DNA of 64,000 bases from Collybia mongolica (lineage: Eukaryota > Basidiomycota > Agaricomycetes > Agaricales > Clitocybaceae): NCBI GenBank assembly GCA_013420905.1, contig JAAXNY010000001.1:4464001-4528000 (forward strand), written 5' to 3'. The notes beneath the pieces are model-generated. The model was given only the letters and a program-made list of their open reading frames with translations. It searched no databases and was not told the origin of the DNA. A program made the position numbers and the translations under genes. Below, piece after piece: positions 10,839 to 22,414 of this stretch (its first letter is position 1; each line of letters starts with the position of its first letter).

Positions 10839-12554
10839 TTAATCCCTGCTATTGCCATTGATGCAGATAGCACACGTACCAAGCAGATCGGGAACTTCCT
10901 GGGGAAGCTATAGAAAAAAAATGGTCCCAGTCAATATTAGTTCGGCAGTAGTCGATTCCGTCCCGCTTACCAGATGATCGACCCCAGGGTGCCATACATT
11001 TGAGTTCAATCCGGGGTGCCTATACGTCGTTTGAGTCTGCACATCGGGCCCACCGCCCCTTTTGCTCTTCCCACCCCATATCCAATGAAGAGGTGTATTT
11101 GGATTGATAGCCGCGAGCATCTGCCACGTTTCGTACACGTTTGCCCTCTCAAATAGCATTATAGCTTCCTGTTGAAAGTAGGAGAGTCGCGCAGATATCA
11201 GTGATGCGGGAGGCAGTCAAAAAAAAAATAGAGAAACCCACGAGGAATGGGTGCGCCTTGAGTCGAAACTTTCCACTTTTCGTCTCTGTAATTGCATATT
11301 GGAAGTATTCACGAAGAGTCTCCGGATGCCACGACTGGTAGTATGGGCTGCTTCTAATATATTCTATTGCTGTGTCTCTATCCAGAAAGAGTGGACAATG
11401 ATCAGCAAAAGCCCATTTCCAACACGTCTAGATTTAAATGTACCTTGATTCCCAAGCCCATTTGCGACGTAGACACATGGCTTCGTTCTTGCGGTGGTTA
11501 TCAAGGTGCTTGATGTACTCCGGAATGGTAAACGGTTCGACCAAGATTAGAGATGAGAAGACAGAGGGATGGAGGACAGCGGGATAAATGCTGTCAATGA
11601 ACCGATCAATATACACCATAGCAGCAAGGGGGTAGTTGGCTTTGACACTTGCAAAGAACATGCGCCAACGGAGTGGCCCACCCCCACAATAGTCCGGGAG
11701 TCGAATCCGTGCTTTCTACGTTTATGTGTTTCAACGTCAGGGAGCCGGTGTAAGTTTGTCGGAAGAACTCGTGTGTCTTTACTAGTTGGAAGGTACGCGA
11801 AGACAAAGTTCATGAGGTCTCGCGAGTAGTCGACACAGTCAACTGAAATAGGTAGCGTCAGTCATCGCCTGGAAGATATGGTGAGAGGAGCTTCGCACAC
11901 GTATCACCCAATAAACCTTCATTCAGGATAGCAGAGTCTCCATGCTGGACGCAATCGAGGCACCAAATCTCTTCAATTCGAGGGCCGTACCGGGAAGACG
12001 AGACACTATTAAGCAGGCGCCGCAGAGTCGGTTCCCAGGTCTAAACTTTAGATAACTGAAAGTCACATGAGAAAATTACTGAGTGAGCATACCTCTTTGT
12101 GAGTGCCAATCCCGTGTAGAAATATAAGTGTAAGTCCCTTTCCCGATCCTTGTAAAGAAGTGTTCTTCACTATGCGGTTTGCCACAGTCCAAAGAACGTT
12201 CCTATTCAAAGGCCTGCTATCTTGCCCCTGTTCTTGAGCTTCCTTCTTTGTCGATAAGTGCTGAACCAGCCCTGTGATGGCCTCTTTGCTCATCGGCGCA
12301 GCCGTTTCCGTAGGCGGCGTGAATTGACTGGATGGGCACCTTGGCCATGCGGCGGGAAATACATGCGTGGAGATGCTGTAGCCTGGCACGAAAATACCAG
12401 CACGGGGTTCGCGTGGAAGGGGAGGATAGTCTTTTGAGAGTACTGGAGGTGATTCTAAAGGTAGAACAGGCTTAGTAGGAACGGGTTTTGAAGCCTTGAG
12501 CTCAGTAGGGGGGGAAAGAACAACAGCCCAGCGAGTACTTTGCTGCAACGTCAT
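10839..12554 (-). CDS. alpha/beta hydrolase fold protein
   Basis: Serine hydrolase of the alpha/beta fold, substrate unknown. The oxyanion-side motif HGIGTHKE follows a strand (LTLIFLHG). The nucleophile elbow GHSVG lies in VGVGHSVGACSL. Further on come WEPTLRRLLNS, EPFTIPEYIKHL, HWIWGGKS and HPGVDHL, the last holding the likely catalytic histidine ahead of a PQEVPDLL tail. This resembles fungal peroxisomal or lipase-like AB hydrolases such as yeast Lpx1, but the C-terminus reads NGNSRD with no SKL-type peroxisomal signal. About 170 N-terminal residues are Pro- and Ser-rich. The start chosen is ATG 12554 (MTLQQSTRWAVV); ATG 12575 is in the same frame. Introns follow THKE, GLLG and VDHL among others. 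Its place between a desaturase and a CFA synthase fits a lipid role, but this is inference. Confidence 0.75.
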
Positions 12555-12575
12555 TGGGAAGTCAATCAAAATCAA

Positions 12576-13786
12576 TGAAACTTGGGAGGAAGAACTGGTT
12601 ATTTACCCACCTATATGTATTACGGGTGCATGACAAGAGCGTGCCAGATTCGTTCATCAGAGTCCAATATCATCCTGTGGTGATTATCGTAGTAATTCCG
12701 CGGTAGTGATGCACAAACCCCCCCATGTGCATGAAGCCTGATCAATGACTTAAGACTAGTGACTCGTAAACCACGGAGGGGGCAGAACCACAATAAGCCA
12801 TCTAGAATCACCTAGAGAAGGATGCGTTGCCCACACATGCACCAATCACCAATACGATCAGATCGAAGATTGAGGCGACATGTGGAAATAGTCGAGCATG
12901 TAACTTTAAGCAATCGTCATGGTTTGCACATGTCGCTCTTGGCGTTCGACATGGTTTCCATCCCAGGACCTCGGGGTTCGTCTATGTTTTAATGTCGTTC
13001 GGCCGACTCCAATCTAGCGCTTTCTACTGGTGTTATTGTTGATCGATTCCAGGAAAAGATGGACTGGGTGAGAGAGCCTGCCAGCGTGACCCGGTTCGCC
13101 TATGTGCCAAGTTCCATCAAAATGGAAACCGGGAAGCCCGAAACTGCGAAACAATCTGCCCCGGGTACAGAAGGGTTCAGAAATCCTCCAGAATGAAAGG
13201 ACAATCGAAGGCGCCCATTCCAACTTCTAGCTGTGGGTCCAGGCATTGATCTGTACAACACCTATCAACATAAGCTAAATAAGGAAATAAACCCCGCTAA
13301 TCACTGGCAGAAAAGCTGCAGCACATGCTCAACACATGCTCACACTCCAGTCTGCGACTCTGCTCTGCAGAAGGTTACCGTAATTTTCAACAAGACTGGT
13401 TCCCCCCGAACATTGGTGGAGTATCCTTGAAGTCTTGCACCAACGATACATATGTCCACATGTACCCGTCCTGAATCTAGATGTGACATCAAGTTGAATT
13501 AGGTATCTCTATAAAGTTTCGAAAAGGGATTCCTGGATTAGCGACCCCCGGCGAACCCGCAGGAACCCCTGAAACCGAGGTTTCTTGCCAGAGTAATCCC
13601 TCTGTCAGATATCAGGCCTCAGCTCTGGCTGCCTTCAGAGTAATTCTCTGTACGCATTCAGACCTCGAGATGCACTTTCTGGACAGGAGGTGAAACTGAA
13701 CGGCGAGAGAATGTCAAATAACTACATAACAGCACGCCGCAGCCTAGAGTTCATGGGTAGCGTTATCAATTCCATACTGTGTCCAT
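12576..13786. other. gene-free 1.2 kb
   Basis: No supported gene. Near 13589-13622 and 13636-13668 there are two imperfect copies of a unit beginning CAGAGTAAT and ending near GACCTCGA or GGCCTCAG. Otherwise nothing was recognised. Confidence 0.45.
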
Positions 13787-15939
13787 CTATACGACCGAAC
13801 AGGGATCAAAATCGCATCCAAAGTTGATATTCCCTTCCCTCGTAAAGGTGATGATATGGTCTCCGAGACTCCGCATGGCAAATCCAGCTTCGCAGTAATC
13901 GCTTTTCACAGGTTTGCCAGCGAAATATCAGCGATCCGCAAATGATAATAGTAAAGGCCTCAAGGGTGAAACTCACAAATAATCTGTTTGTGTATAAAGC
14001 CAGCAGAAGCGTCGGTCAGCCGATCTGTAAGTTGGAAGAGAATCGGGACCACTTACATATCCACTTCCTCTTAAACACTTCCAAGTCTTCCTCATTCATC
14101 CTATATCGTTCCTCCAGCGCCACCTTTATCGTACCTTCCCAATTCAGAAGGAAACGGCTCTTCCACGCCCGAAGAGTCCGAGCATAATGGGGTCCTATAT
14201 TTGATACGGAGTCGACGGTCAAACGGCCAGAGGTGCTAGAAGTAAGGGTGGATATGAGGAATTGAAGAGAAGGGATATAACATCCTGGGAATACTGTTAG
14301 GGAGTGAAGGAAATAAGTTGGGGTAAGCCGAGATAAGGTTGAAATGATACATACTCTGGTGAATGAAGAAAATAATTTTATTAGAAAATGAGGGCGAGAC
14401 GACAATGAGTGGTTAGCAATTACCCATTTTTGAATAAAATCTGCACCATCTCTATCATAGGTAGGTATTCCTGAAAAAATACTTCATACATATCTATTCC
14501 AACCCACAGTAGCTGGAACGACTCACTAGCCTCTGCCATCGTAATAACCTGCACAACCCCCACCGCCTCTTTACCCTCCCCCTTCATTGCCCAGTCCACG
14601 ACCTCCCAATACTCGGGAATGAACTCCCTCCCCACATTCTCAATCATCTCGATACTGACAAATCTATCAAACACCCCCTTCCATTCAGGGTTTGACCGAA
14701 TGGATCGGAAATCTATGAGATGTACAGTTATCCGATCGGATAGACCAAGGGATGAGATGCGGCGGGTTGCGAGATCGGCTTGCTCAGAGGAAAGTGTTAT
14801 CGTGTCGATTGTGCACTCAGGGTGTGTCGTTGCGGCGAGGATGGAGAGGGAGCCCCAGCCGGTACCTTTGGGTGGAAGAGTGCAAGATGTATCATGAATA
14901 GCGGGATTCAGTGGAGGGGGGAAGTATAATACCGATCTCCAGAACACGGTCACCGGGCTGGATTCTAAGACGATGCAGGATGTTTCTGGGGGTGAACGAT
15001 TTTGGTGAGTTGAGTAAATAACCAAATGAAAAGCAGTCCCATACTTCATCTTCCGAAGCTGGGCTTCTTCATGTGTTTCCAACTCCGGTACGGCCCCGAG
15101 CCTAAGATCCTCATTGAAATCTTTGAATATTGCAGAGGAATAGTTCATGTCTTCGCTGAGAAATGAGCTGAACCTGATTGAATCCTATTAGCCAGGAAAC
15201 CACCGTTGAGACGAGACAGACTTACATTGTATTCCCAAGATCATAATGAGCAGATATGTTGGCCCGCGAGGTTGAGATATCACCGAGGAACTTATATGCT
15301 GTCAGCCATCTACCGACGGATAAGAGTGGGGATGCTGAGCGGCTCATTCCGCCCAAGAATCGACGATTAGCAATGAATATCTACTGGTGTGGTCAGTTGA
15401 CCTTTCATATTAATGTAATTTGGGACGTGGTTGAACCTGGAGTAATGCTGAGATATCTTCACAGCCAACTATCGTAATGAATCAGCACATGAAAGGAAAT
15501 TAGCAGGAGTGACGATGAGCAAACATACTATCTCCGTCCATGAAAGCCTCGGCGAACCCAAGGTCACCGAACATCGCAAGCCTCATCCAAAATGACTCTT
15601 TATAAACTACCAGTGTCGCTTTGAGATTCTTGCCGTTCACAGTTTTAACAGGTCTGCCAAAGACAAATGTCTCTCCATTAGCGATGACCGTCAACTCTCC
15701 TTCTACTGTTTGTTCCAACGTGCTAGAAAACACCAACGTCATTAGCATCTCGTCCTGGGTGGGAGGACTCGTTGCAAACATTACCTCAGAGCGCCTTTCT
15801 TCACGAGCTGTGACATTGGTGTCCATGTGACGTTGGACAACGCTCGGGCGAGCTTGTTCCATGCACCATCGAGAAGATGTACAACTGTTGTCGCGTGAGT
15901 TGCAGGCGTGGATAGAAGCTGGGTGGCATGGAGTGTCAT
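13787..15939 (-). CDS. cyclopropane-fatty-acyl-phospholipid synthase-like methyltransferase
   Basis: SAM-dependent methyltransferase of the CFA synthase family, which adds a methylene bridge to unsaturated phospholipid acyl chains; the related Coprinopsis Cfs1 is linked to fruiting. From ATG 15939 the exons give MTLHATQLLSTP..., FGDLGFAEAFMDGD, NISAHYDLGNTM, FLSEDMNYSSAIF, LRIQPGDRVLEIG then TGWGSLSILAA (SAM-binding glycines), FDRFVSIEMIENVG (catalytic region), ADFIQKW-IFPG, NIGPHYARTLRAW, FKRKWIYYFDYCEAGFA and FTREGNINFG. The stop is TAG at 13789-13787. All joins use GT-AG sites. Keeping the last third in frame needs a one-base exon at 14355 (between introns 14423-14356 and 14354-14294) and a seven-base exon at 13983-13977 (between introns 14056-13984 and 13976-13902). 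Without them the frame breaks. The desaturase at 5.9 kb makes the type of substrate this family uses. Confidence 0.88.
13977..13983 (-). other. predicted 7-nt micro-exon of the CFA synthase gene
   Basis: Minus-strand sequence ACAAACAG, ATTATTT, GTGAGT. The seven bases supply the middle of KWIYYFDYCEAGF, a conserved stretch in the family. Skipping them breaks the frame into the last exon. Confidence 0.72.
14355..14355 (-). other. predicted single-nucleotide exon of the CFA synthase gene
   Basis: On the minus strand the sequence reads CACCAG, A, GTATGT. The A sits between an acceptor and a strong donor. It completes the ATA codon of the conserved KW-I-FPG motif; one long intron from 14423 to 14294 would shift the frame and soon meet a stop. 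It may be processed as a 1-nt exon or as a nested (stepwise) intron. Confidence 0.65.
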
Positions 15940-16644
15940 TGTCCGGGTTAATGTCCTTTGTCTGGGGCCGGATGCCTTCCTGCTTGTTTGGATAGTTTGT
16001 TGCTGCCTATACTCGATCCTTTAAGGCACATCAGAGTACGCAATACGCAGTACTGACTGTTTGCCCAAACGAAGAAATCCAGCTGTGACATGGGGCCTCC
16101 GGATTTTGACATCTCCCGATTGGAGGCAATCAAATTGTGCTTCATGCTTGAAATGATTCTGATCCGGGCTCGCAGGTGAACGAACCGATGAGGAGCTTAG
16201 TCCATGTGCAGAATGGATCTGTTAGTATTACGGGCTAGTACGATCAATGCGCAGGCTTGCGATAAGCCTTGATGGAATACATGAATATGGTGAACTTCGA
16301 AGCTTCTAATGGAATTCAATGTGGATATCATACATTTATTATTAAGTTACCACCATCGTCATCAGAGAATGTTCCCACGGAGCGTCCATGACCGAGAGGT
16401 CCTATTGTTGACTGAACAGTTCTATCAGATCATGCTGCGACATGTGAAGCTATTCTTCAAAGTCCTCGGCGGAATTCAACACCTGCTGCTCACCGCTCAT
16501 TAATTACCTATTGTCAACATATATGGTTCCATGCCATTTATAATCATCCGACAAATTCGGCAGCAAGATGCTGCACATCGACGGATTACTCTCATTTTCG
16601 ACTTGGTCTCCAAACCCGACCTTCCCATCTAAACTCCACTTAGC
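15940..16644. other. divergent intergenic region between CFA synthase and ACAD copy 2
   Basis: A bidirectional promoter region of about 700 bp. The part right of about 16530 (TTCCATGCCATTTATAA) is shared with the upstream side of ACAD copy 1. No gene seen. Confidence 0.5.
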
Positions 16645-18865
16645 ATGCGCGTTGAAGAAGGGTTTCAGCAAGTTGGTCTGCTTAGAAGTATCCAGCGCAT
16701 ATCATCACTCACATTTCTCTCAGCCTCCGTTTGACGATTCTTGCAATCCATACTTGACTGACCCAATCTTACCGAGCCTCCTCAGGCGTTTGCTACCCCC
16801 CAGGTACATACCTTCACCCTACCCGTGATACGTTCTGTCTGAACCTCAGGATGAACACTCCACTACAGCGTCCGACAATCCGTTGAACCTGACCTCATTC
16901 GTTTGGGAAATGTATTGGTGGAAGGAAAGCGATACAGTTCGTCTATCAAATGACCGTACTTACACTGTTCGCTCTCAAAATAGACATTCGACCTCTCTCT
17001 CCGCTGATCCACCCAGCGTCATTAACTCAGTATGATCATTGGGGTCGTAGGATTGATGATCTACATACATCCGAAGGATGGAGAATGCTTGAGGAATTTG
17101 CGATAAGAGAGGGATACGTGGCCATTCCGTACGAGCGAGAATACAAGGAGCTTAGTAGGATATATTCATTCTTCAAAATCATGATCATGACGGGGGATTG
17201 TCATGTTGTAAGTCTTTTATTAATTGGTCCTCCCTGTAGCGGGTCACTGAAGCTTCCTATATGCGCATAGATAATGTGCCCCATGGGAATGACGGATGGT
17301 GCTGCTAGGAGTGAGTCTAAGAATTTCTGCTTCCGAGACGAGGTATACTAAAGTAATACTCACAGCTCTGGAACTATATGGGACAGACAAAATGAAGCGA
17401 GAACTCCTTCCAAAGTTGATTAGGTACGAATGTCAATTGGTTATCTGTGTCGTCAAATTAACCTCATTTTCATTCATAGCCGGAACCCTTCTACAAGCTA
17501 TTTGTCTGGCCAATGGATGACAGAGGTAAGGACTTTGACTTTCTCTTCGTTATCCTCATCCTAATTAATCCATTCATCCTCCAGCGCCCAGGAGGATCTG
17601 ACCTCTCTCTCTCCGAAACCACCGCCACACCCACTCAATCGGTGTCCACAGACTTCGGTCCTTCCTATCTCCTCGACGGTTTCAAATGGTTCTCTAGTGC
17701 CGCAGAGGGCAATCTCTCAGTTGCTCTCGCAAGAACGTCCCCGGGCACTGGCACCCGTGGCCTCTCCCTCTTTGTCGTCCCGCTCCGCCACGGTCCTTTT
17801 CCTTCACCGCTGAGCAACGGCGTCCAAATGCACCGACTCAAAAACAAAGTTGGCACCCATGGTGTGCCCACCGCCGAACTCTCCCTGCAGTCCACACGGG
17901 GGTGGTTGATCGGTAATCCAGGCGAGGGTGTGAAGGCGGTTGCTACGATCCTCAACGTCACCCGCATACATTCCGCAATTCATTGCGTTGGGTCCTTGCA
18001 AAGGTGTATCGCAATCGCACGGGAATATGCACGTGTCCGGAGGATCAACACAGGGCAGACCATATTGGCTGACTCTCCCCTACACGTGGCCACGCTCGCA
18101 GAATCGACATTGTTGTACAGGGCCCTGACGTACTTATCCTTCGGTGCAGTGGAACTCTTGGGAAAGACCGAATGTGGAATAGCAACCGAGGAAGATGTAA
18201 TGAGGCTCAGGATGTTGACCCCTGCTATCAAGGCATATGCTGCCGTAAAATGTCCCACAGCGATGGAAGAAATGATGGGTGCGTTGGGCGGACTAGGGTA
18301 TATGGAGGAAGTGGGGATGGGTAGGCTGATTAGGGACGTTCTAGTGGAGAGGATCTGGGAGGGAACAATCAACGTTCTTGCCCTGGATCTTGGTAGAGCA
18401 ACGAAGGATGGGAAGACGGTGGTGTGTTTCATGGACTGGGCAAAGGGGATTGTGGACTCCGCTTTGAACTTGTCTAGCTTTTCCCCGCACGCTCGATCAT
18501 TGCAAATCCCAGTGCGGACGCTCTCTTCCACCCTCCTCCCCGTGCTACCCGGTTACTTATCCCTCGCATCGACAAACCCCCTCCTCTCACGTCCGGTTCT
18601 CAACTACTTCGTTAGCACGTCGTGCGCTTTGTATCTGTTGGAACACGCAGTATGGGCGATCAAAGGCGGGGAGGATGCGAATAATGTAGAGGTCAATGTG
18701 GAGGCGTTTAGGAGATGGGTAGAGGAAGGAGATGTGTGGGGATATGAGAGGGAAATCAGTGCTACGCTTAAGGAGAGTGAGCATGCCAGGAGGGCCAACA
18801 TGAACTCCAGGATGGTGTATGGAGCGACACCAGGGAAGGAACAGGGACCGGGGTCGAAGTTGTGA
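16645..18865 (+). CDS. AidB-like acyl-CoA dehydrogenase, copy 2 (intact)
   Basis: FAD-dependent acyl-CoA dehydrogenase superfamily, AidB-like fungal branch; the physiological substrate is unknown. The start ATG 16645 (MRVEEGFQQ) was chosen because it joins in frame, after a 57-nt intron, to PPFDDSCNPYLTDP; the longer frame from 16568 reads through this intron. Next exons: SVRQSVEPDLIRLGN; the exon with HWGRRIDDLHTSEGWRML and FKIMIMTGDCHV; IMCPMGMTDGAAR; LELYGTDKMKRELLPKLIS; GQWMTE; then one 1.3-kb exon with RPGGSDLSLSET, FKWFSSAAEG, HRLKNKVGTH, GGLGYMEEVG and IWEGTINVLALD. The stop is TGA at 18863-18865. Length is about 560-570 residues, as in relatives. It is tail-to-tail with the ligase at 19242, which could supply CoA thioesters; that link is inference. 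Confidence 0.9.
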
Positions 18866-19241
18866 ATCTGCACTCAGAGGTGGTGTGGGTGGCATGATAC
18901 TGCAGTGCCTCTACAAGTGTTTTTCTATGGTAGGCTCGCAAAGTGCGCTCCTTCATTTGATTGATCATTTTAACGATGTACAATACACCTTCCTACACTT
19001 CCGTGGTAATAAATATTTTTTGAAGCTCGTCATCTCCATCACCACTGCACATTAGTGTTCTATGCCAGCAATGGTAATGGGCCGCTCAAGTGCATCATCT
19101 CATTAGATAAATACCTACGTAACATTCTCTCCGTCAAGAAACTTTATACCCGGACCAAACTAACCTCCAACCCAAGAAGGGCGGGTGACCCAGTTCCCCC
19201 AAGTGCCATCCAACCACGGTGTATAGTCTATTTATATATCC
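18866..19241. other. tail-to-tail spacer of ACAD copy 2 and ligase
   Basis: Short 3' spacer of 376 bp, partly shared with 419-627 in the other arm. No gene. Confidence 0.6.
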
Positions 19242-21998
19242 TTACAATTTCACCTGGGCAGGAGCTCGGAGCGCCTTTGCTTGATCTCTAAGAACTCGCC
19301 GTAATATCTTCCCGCTGGCAGTCTTCGGAATCGCATCGACGAAGACGATTCCGCCCGTGAGCCATTTGTAGCTCGACTTTGCATCCGACACATGCTGGAA
19401 AAAAGATGAGCAACAATAACAAAAAGAAGGGGCGGGGGGGGGGGGATATAGGAAGCGCAGCAGTACCTTGAATACGCTTTCACGGACAGTTCTTGCCGCA
19501 AGTCCACCCTGATCAGCAGTCATCATTGCGCTGACGTGGGGGCGGAGCGCGATGAAAGCGAGGGGAACTTCGCCTGCATATGGGTCGGCCACTCCAACCA
19601 CGCCCGCGTCTGCAACATCAGGATGGGTGAGGAGGTGGCCCTCCAGCTCTGCAGGGGCGACTTGAAATCCTTTGGTCTTGATGATCTCCTGGAAAGCCCT
19701 GCGTGAGAAGAGACGATGCGGATGGATGGAGAAGGTAGACGCACCTTGATTCTGTCGGTAACGAAAATATCTCCATTTTCGCGGAATAGAACTTCGTCGC
19801 CTGTACGGTACCATCTGTAGAATGTGTTTAGAGCTCTGACGATCGGCATAGTGGATGTAGTGAGTGCATACCCGTCTACAAAAGATTCTCGTGTCCTTTA
19901 TGAAGATCAATAACAATATCAGTGGAGTCTCCGGGGAAGCGCTCACGCTTCGTCATTATAGAGATATCCTGGAGTTACCTGCCCACCCTTAACCCACAGT
20001 TCTCCTGGCTCATCAGTGCCAGCCAAAGATCCGTCCGTCTTGACAACCTTTGCAATAGTCCCAGAAACAAGCTGGCCAGCACTCCCCAACGTGCCGATTT
20101 TCTGCGAGATCGGGAACTAGAAGCAATACATATGAGTGATATCGCCCTCCATGGAACAGCGAGATTGATTTTAAATACCATGCTAACGGCTGCACTGGCT
20201 TCGGTCATGCCTGAAATCGAATCCAGGTCAGATCCTGTGTGTGTCATCGGCGGTGGAGAGTAGTTACCATAACCTTGACCGAAATGGATGGTTGGAAAGA
20301 GTTCGAGTAGCTGTGTAGTGAGTTCCGCGGATATGGGAGCCGCGGCTATCATGCAATACCGCACACTTGAAAGATCGTGTTTGCGGGTCGCTGGATGCTA
20401 GAGAGAAAAAAATGAGATATTTATTCCCCTTCCATACTATGGAGCTGGAGTGGTTACCTTGGAGAGGAGTACAGCCATAGGAGGAACAATTCTGTTTGGA
20501 AGCCATGAGACTAGGTAAGATCCAAGAGAATGAACTGACTGCAAGTGTGTGATGCGATAGCGGCCTATACTTGCGAGAAATTTCTCGAAATTGAATTGTT
20601 GAGTGACGACGATGGTCATCTTTTTGAATAATTGGCATTAAAATAATATTTAGTAGCGCAGTGTTAGCCAGAGTAGAAAGGCTTACCGCTGAGTAAAGCA
20701 GGTAATGCAGCTAAGGGGGGACAAATCAGGGCTAAAATTTAGGCTGGTTGTAGAATACCCACATTCGTCACAAGCCCGTAGATGTCTGGTAGTATTAATC
20801 GACAGCTATTCGTCGGGCCTCAGAAGACATTCACTTACGGTAAAACGGCAGAACTATGGTACTTCATCAGGTGTTATCATTGCTAAACCAACAGATCCAC
20901 GTTACCTCCAGTACATATATCGCCAGGGCGGAATCTCCTTTCTTCCCAAGGACAATATTCCTCATTGATACGGTTGAAGGTTGCCGTTTGCAAGACATTA
21001 CACATAACATTGTAATGGGTCACGGATACCGCCTGTCCAAGGCTCCAGCACGGATTACTCCCAGGTACAAGAGCTAAATACCTTTGGCGTTCCAGTCGTC
21101 CCAGAGGAAAAGCACAGAAATGCTGCTTTCGTCTTGGCTTCGCCTGCTGCAAAAAATCTCTCTTTAAATGCGGGACAGGATGAACCGTGAGCTACCAGGT
21201 GGTCGATGCTGGGGTATGGCAATTCTGAAGGGGACTTCTCTCCATCCAGAACCGCAATACGAGACTTTTCTAGGCCTATGGACGAAATTGCATCCAGAGT
21301 AATGCCGAGGTTATTAATGTGAGTGATGACCAAGGCTGGTTTAGCAACGAGAAGTTGAGGGACTTTTAATGCATAAGTCAGAGAGACTTGAGTACCGGCT
21401 GAAGGCGGGAGGACGGACCTAGTTCATTTTTAGTAAGTCCAGGACTCAGGGACCTGCATTTACTTGTAAGACAAGCATAAAGGTGTGGAATTCAAAGCTT
21501 ACGCAATAATCCCTCCGAGTCTGTGGACGGCCCAAACGCACACAGGATAGTCAATATGATTAGGACAGATCATGGCCACTGTTGGGGACTCTAAGGTGTG
21601 TTGGAACTTGGTAAGAAAATATCACGAACCAACGTCTCCATCACCTACAGAAGATGGTTGGGTCATTTCAAATTGTGCACACCATAGCGAATTAGATGAC
21701 TCACCGACATAATTGGACCACTTGGCTACCAAAGCCCTCGCAAGCGCGTCTGTGCGAGATCGTAGCTAAATATGCAAAATATGGTTAGCATGAAACTCCA
21801 TATTGGGCAGGCAAAAACTACAAGTCACACCTCCGGAAGCATGACGGCCTGCCCCGTATCCTCCTGAATCAAGCAAGGAATGTGTGGCGCCCTTTTGGCC
21901 TTGTGAGGATGCTGGAAAACATCGTCTAGTATGAACTGTGGAATAGTGATATCATCCGGGGGCGGGACAAGCGGTGCCGCGAGAGATTCGAATATCAT
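19242..21998 (-). CDS. AMP-dependent acyl-CoA synthetase / 4-coumarate-CoA-ligase-like
   Basis: ANL-superfamily adenylating enzyme that activates a carboxylic acid with ATP and joins it to CoA. Start ATG 21998 (MIFESLAAPLVPPP). In order: VAMICPNHIDYPVCVWA; the P-loop FLCFSSGTTGTPK; VSVTHYNVMCNVLQ; a helix with EKFLASIGRYRITHL; IAAAPISAELTTQLLELFP; FGQGYG and MTEASAA (A5 region); GELWVKGGQVTPGYLYNDEA; WYRTGDEVLFRENGDIFVTDRIK (the hinge Asp motif); KTKGFQVAPAELEGHL; and the C-terminal lysine motif PKTASGKILRR. It ends AQVKL with the stop at 19244-19242. About a dozen short introns; the last contains a 12-base C run (19445-19434 on this strand). There is no clear peroxisomal SKL signal. The acid used cannot be deduced. 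A relic of its last exon lies at 146-420. Confidence 0.88.
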
Positions 21999-22414
21999 GA
22001 CAATTGTCTGGGTGCTACTTGATGGTTTCAGCGACGTCGGGGCGTTCTTGAAGCCTTGCGCACATACCACCTAGGGTTGACACAATGGTTCGATCACAAA
22101 AGAAACTGGTTCCCGGGCGACAGGGCTCTGCTAGCGTTGTTGGGTGTTGGCGCCTTTAAGGCAACTAAACCTTGCGACGTGCTGATGAATGTTGGTCAAG
22201 GCACAGTGTGATTCTGAATGATGGGAGTGATTGAATTCATACGGCTGGCGAAACAATTGCAGCATGGCTCAACGAGAGCCTCGGTCGATACATCGGTGAC
22301 CGGCAGTGAACTGGCAATCGGGCCCGATCAGGCCGGAGAACGGCGGCATTTGAACCGACTGGAGACTGCCGCGTTGGTCAGCACCGAACCCCAGATGACG
22401 ACCAATCTACAGTC
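21999..22414. other. ligase upstream region
   Basis: About 420 bp between the ligase start and repeat copy 2. A frame runs in from 22218, but it shows no motif and continues into the repeat. No gene supported. Confidence 0.45.

Larger units (their letters stand above)
16530..19420. repeat. right arm of the inverted segmental duplication (partner 140-2960)
   Basis: Contains ACAD copy 2 with its promoter and the terminal exon of the ligase, inverted relative to the left arm. Here both genes are intact at their shared end, so this arm is likely closer to the ancestral arrangement. The ends are approximate. Confidence 0.8.

Noticed and set aside
16568..16828. Longer N-terminus for ACAD copy 2 starting at 16568
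   Set aside because: That frame reads through an intron; the ATG at 16645 in another frame gives MRVEEGFQQ and splices correctly into the conserved exon.
19434..19445. Run of 12 G bases as a possible assembly error or regulatory G-quadruplex
   Set aside because: It lies in a ligase intron, where on the coding strand it serves as a pyrimidine tract; no further G-runs are arranged around it.
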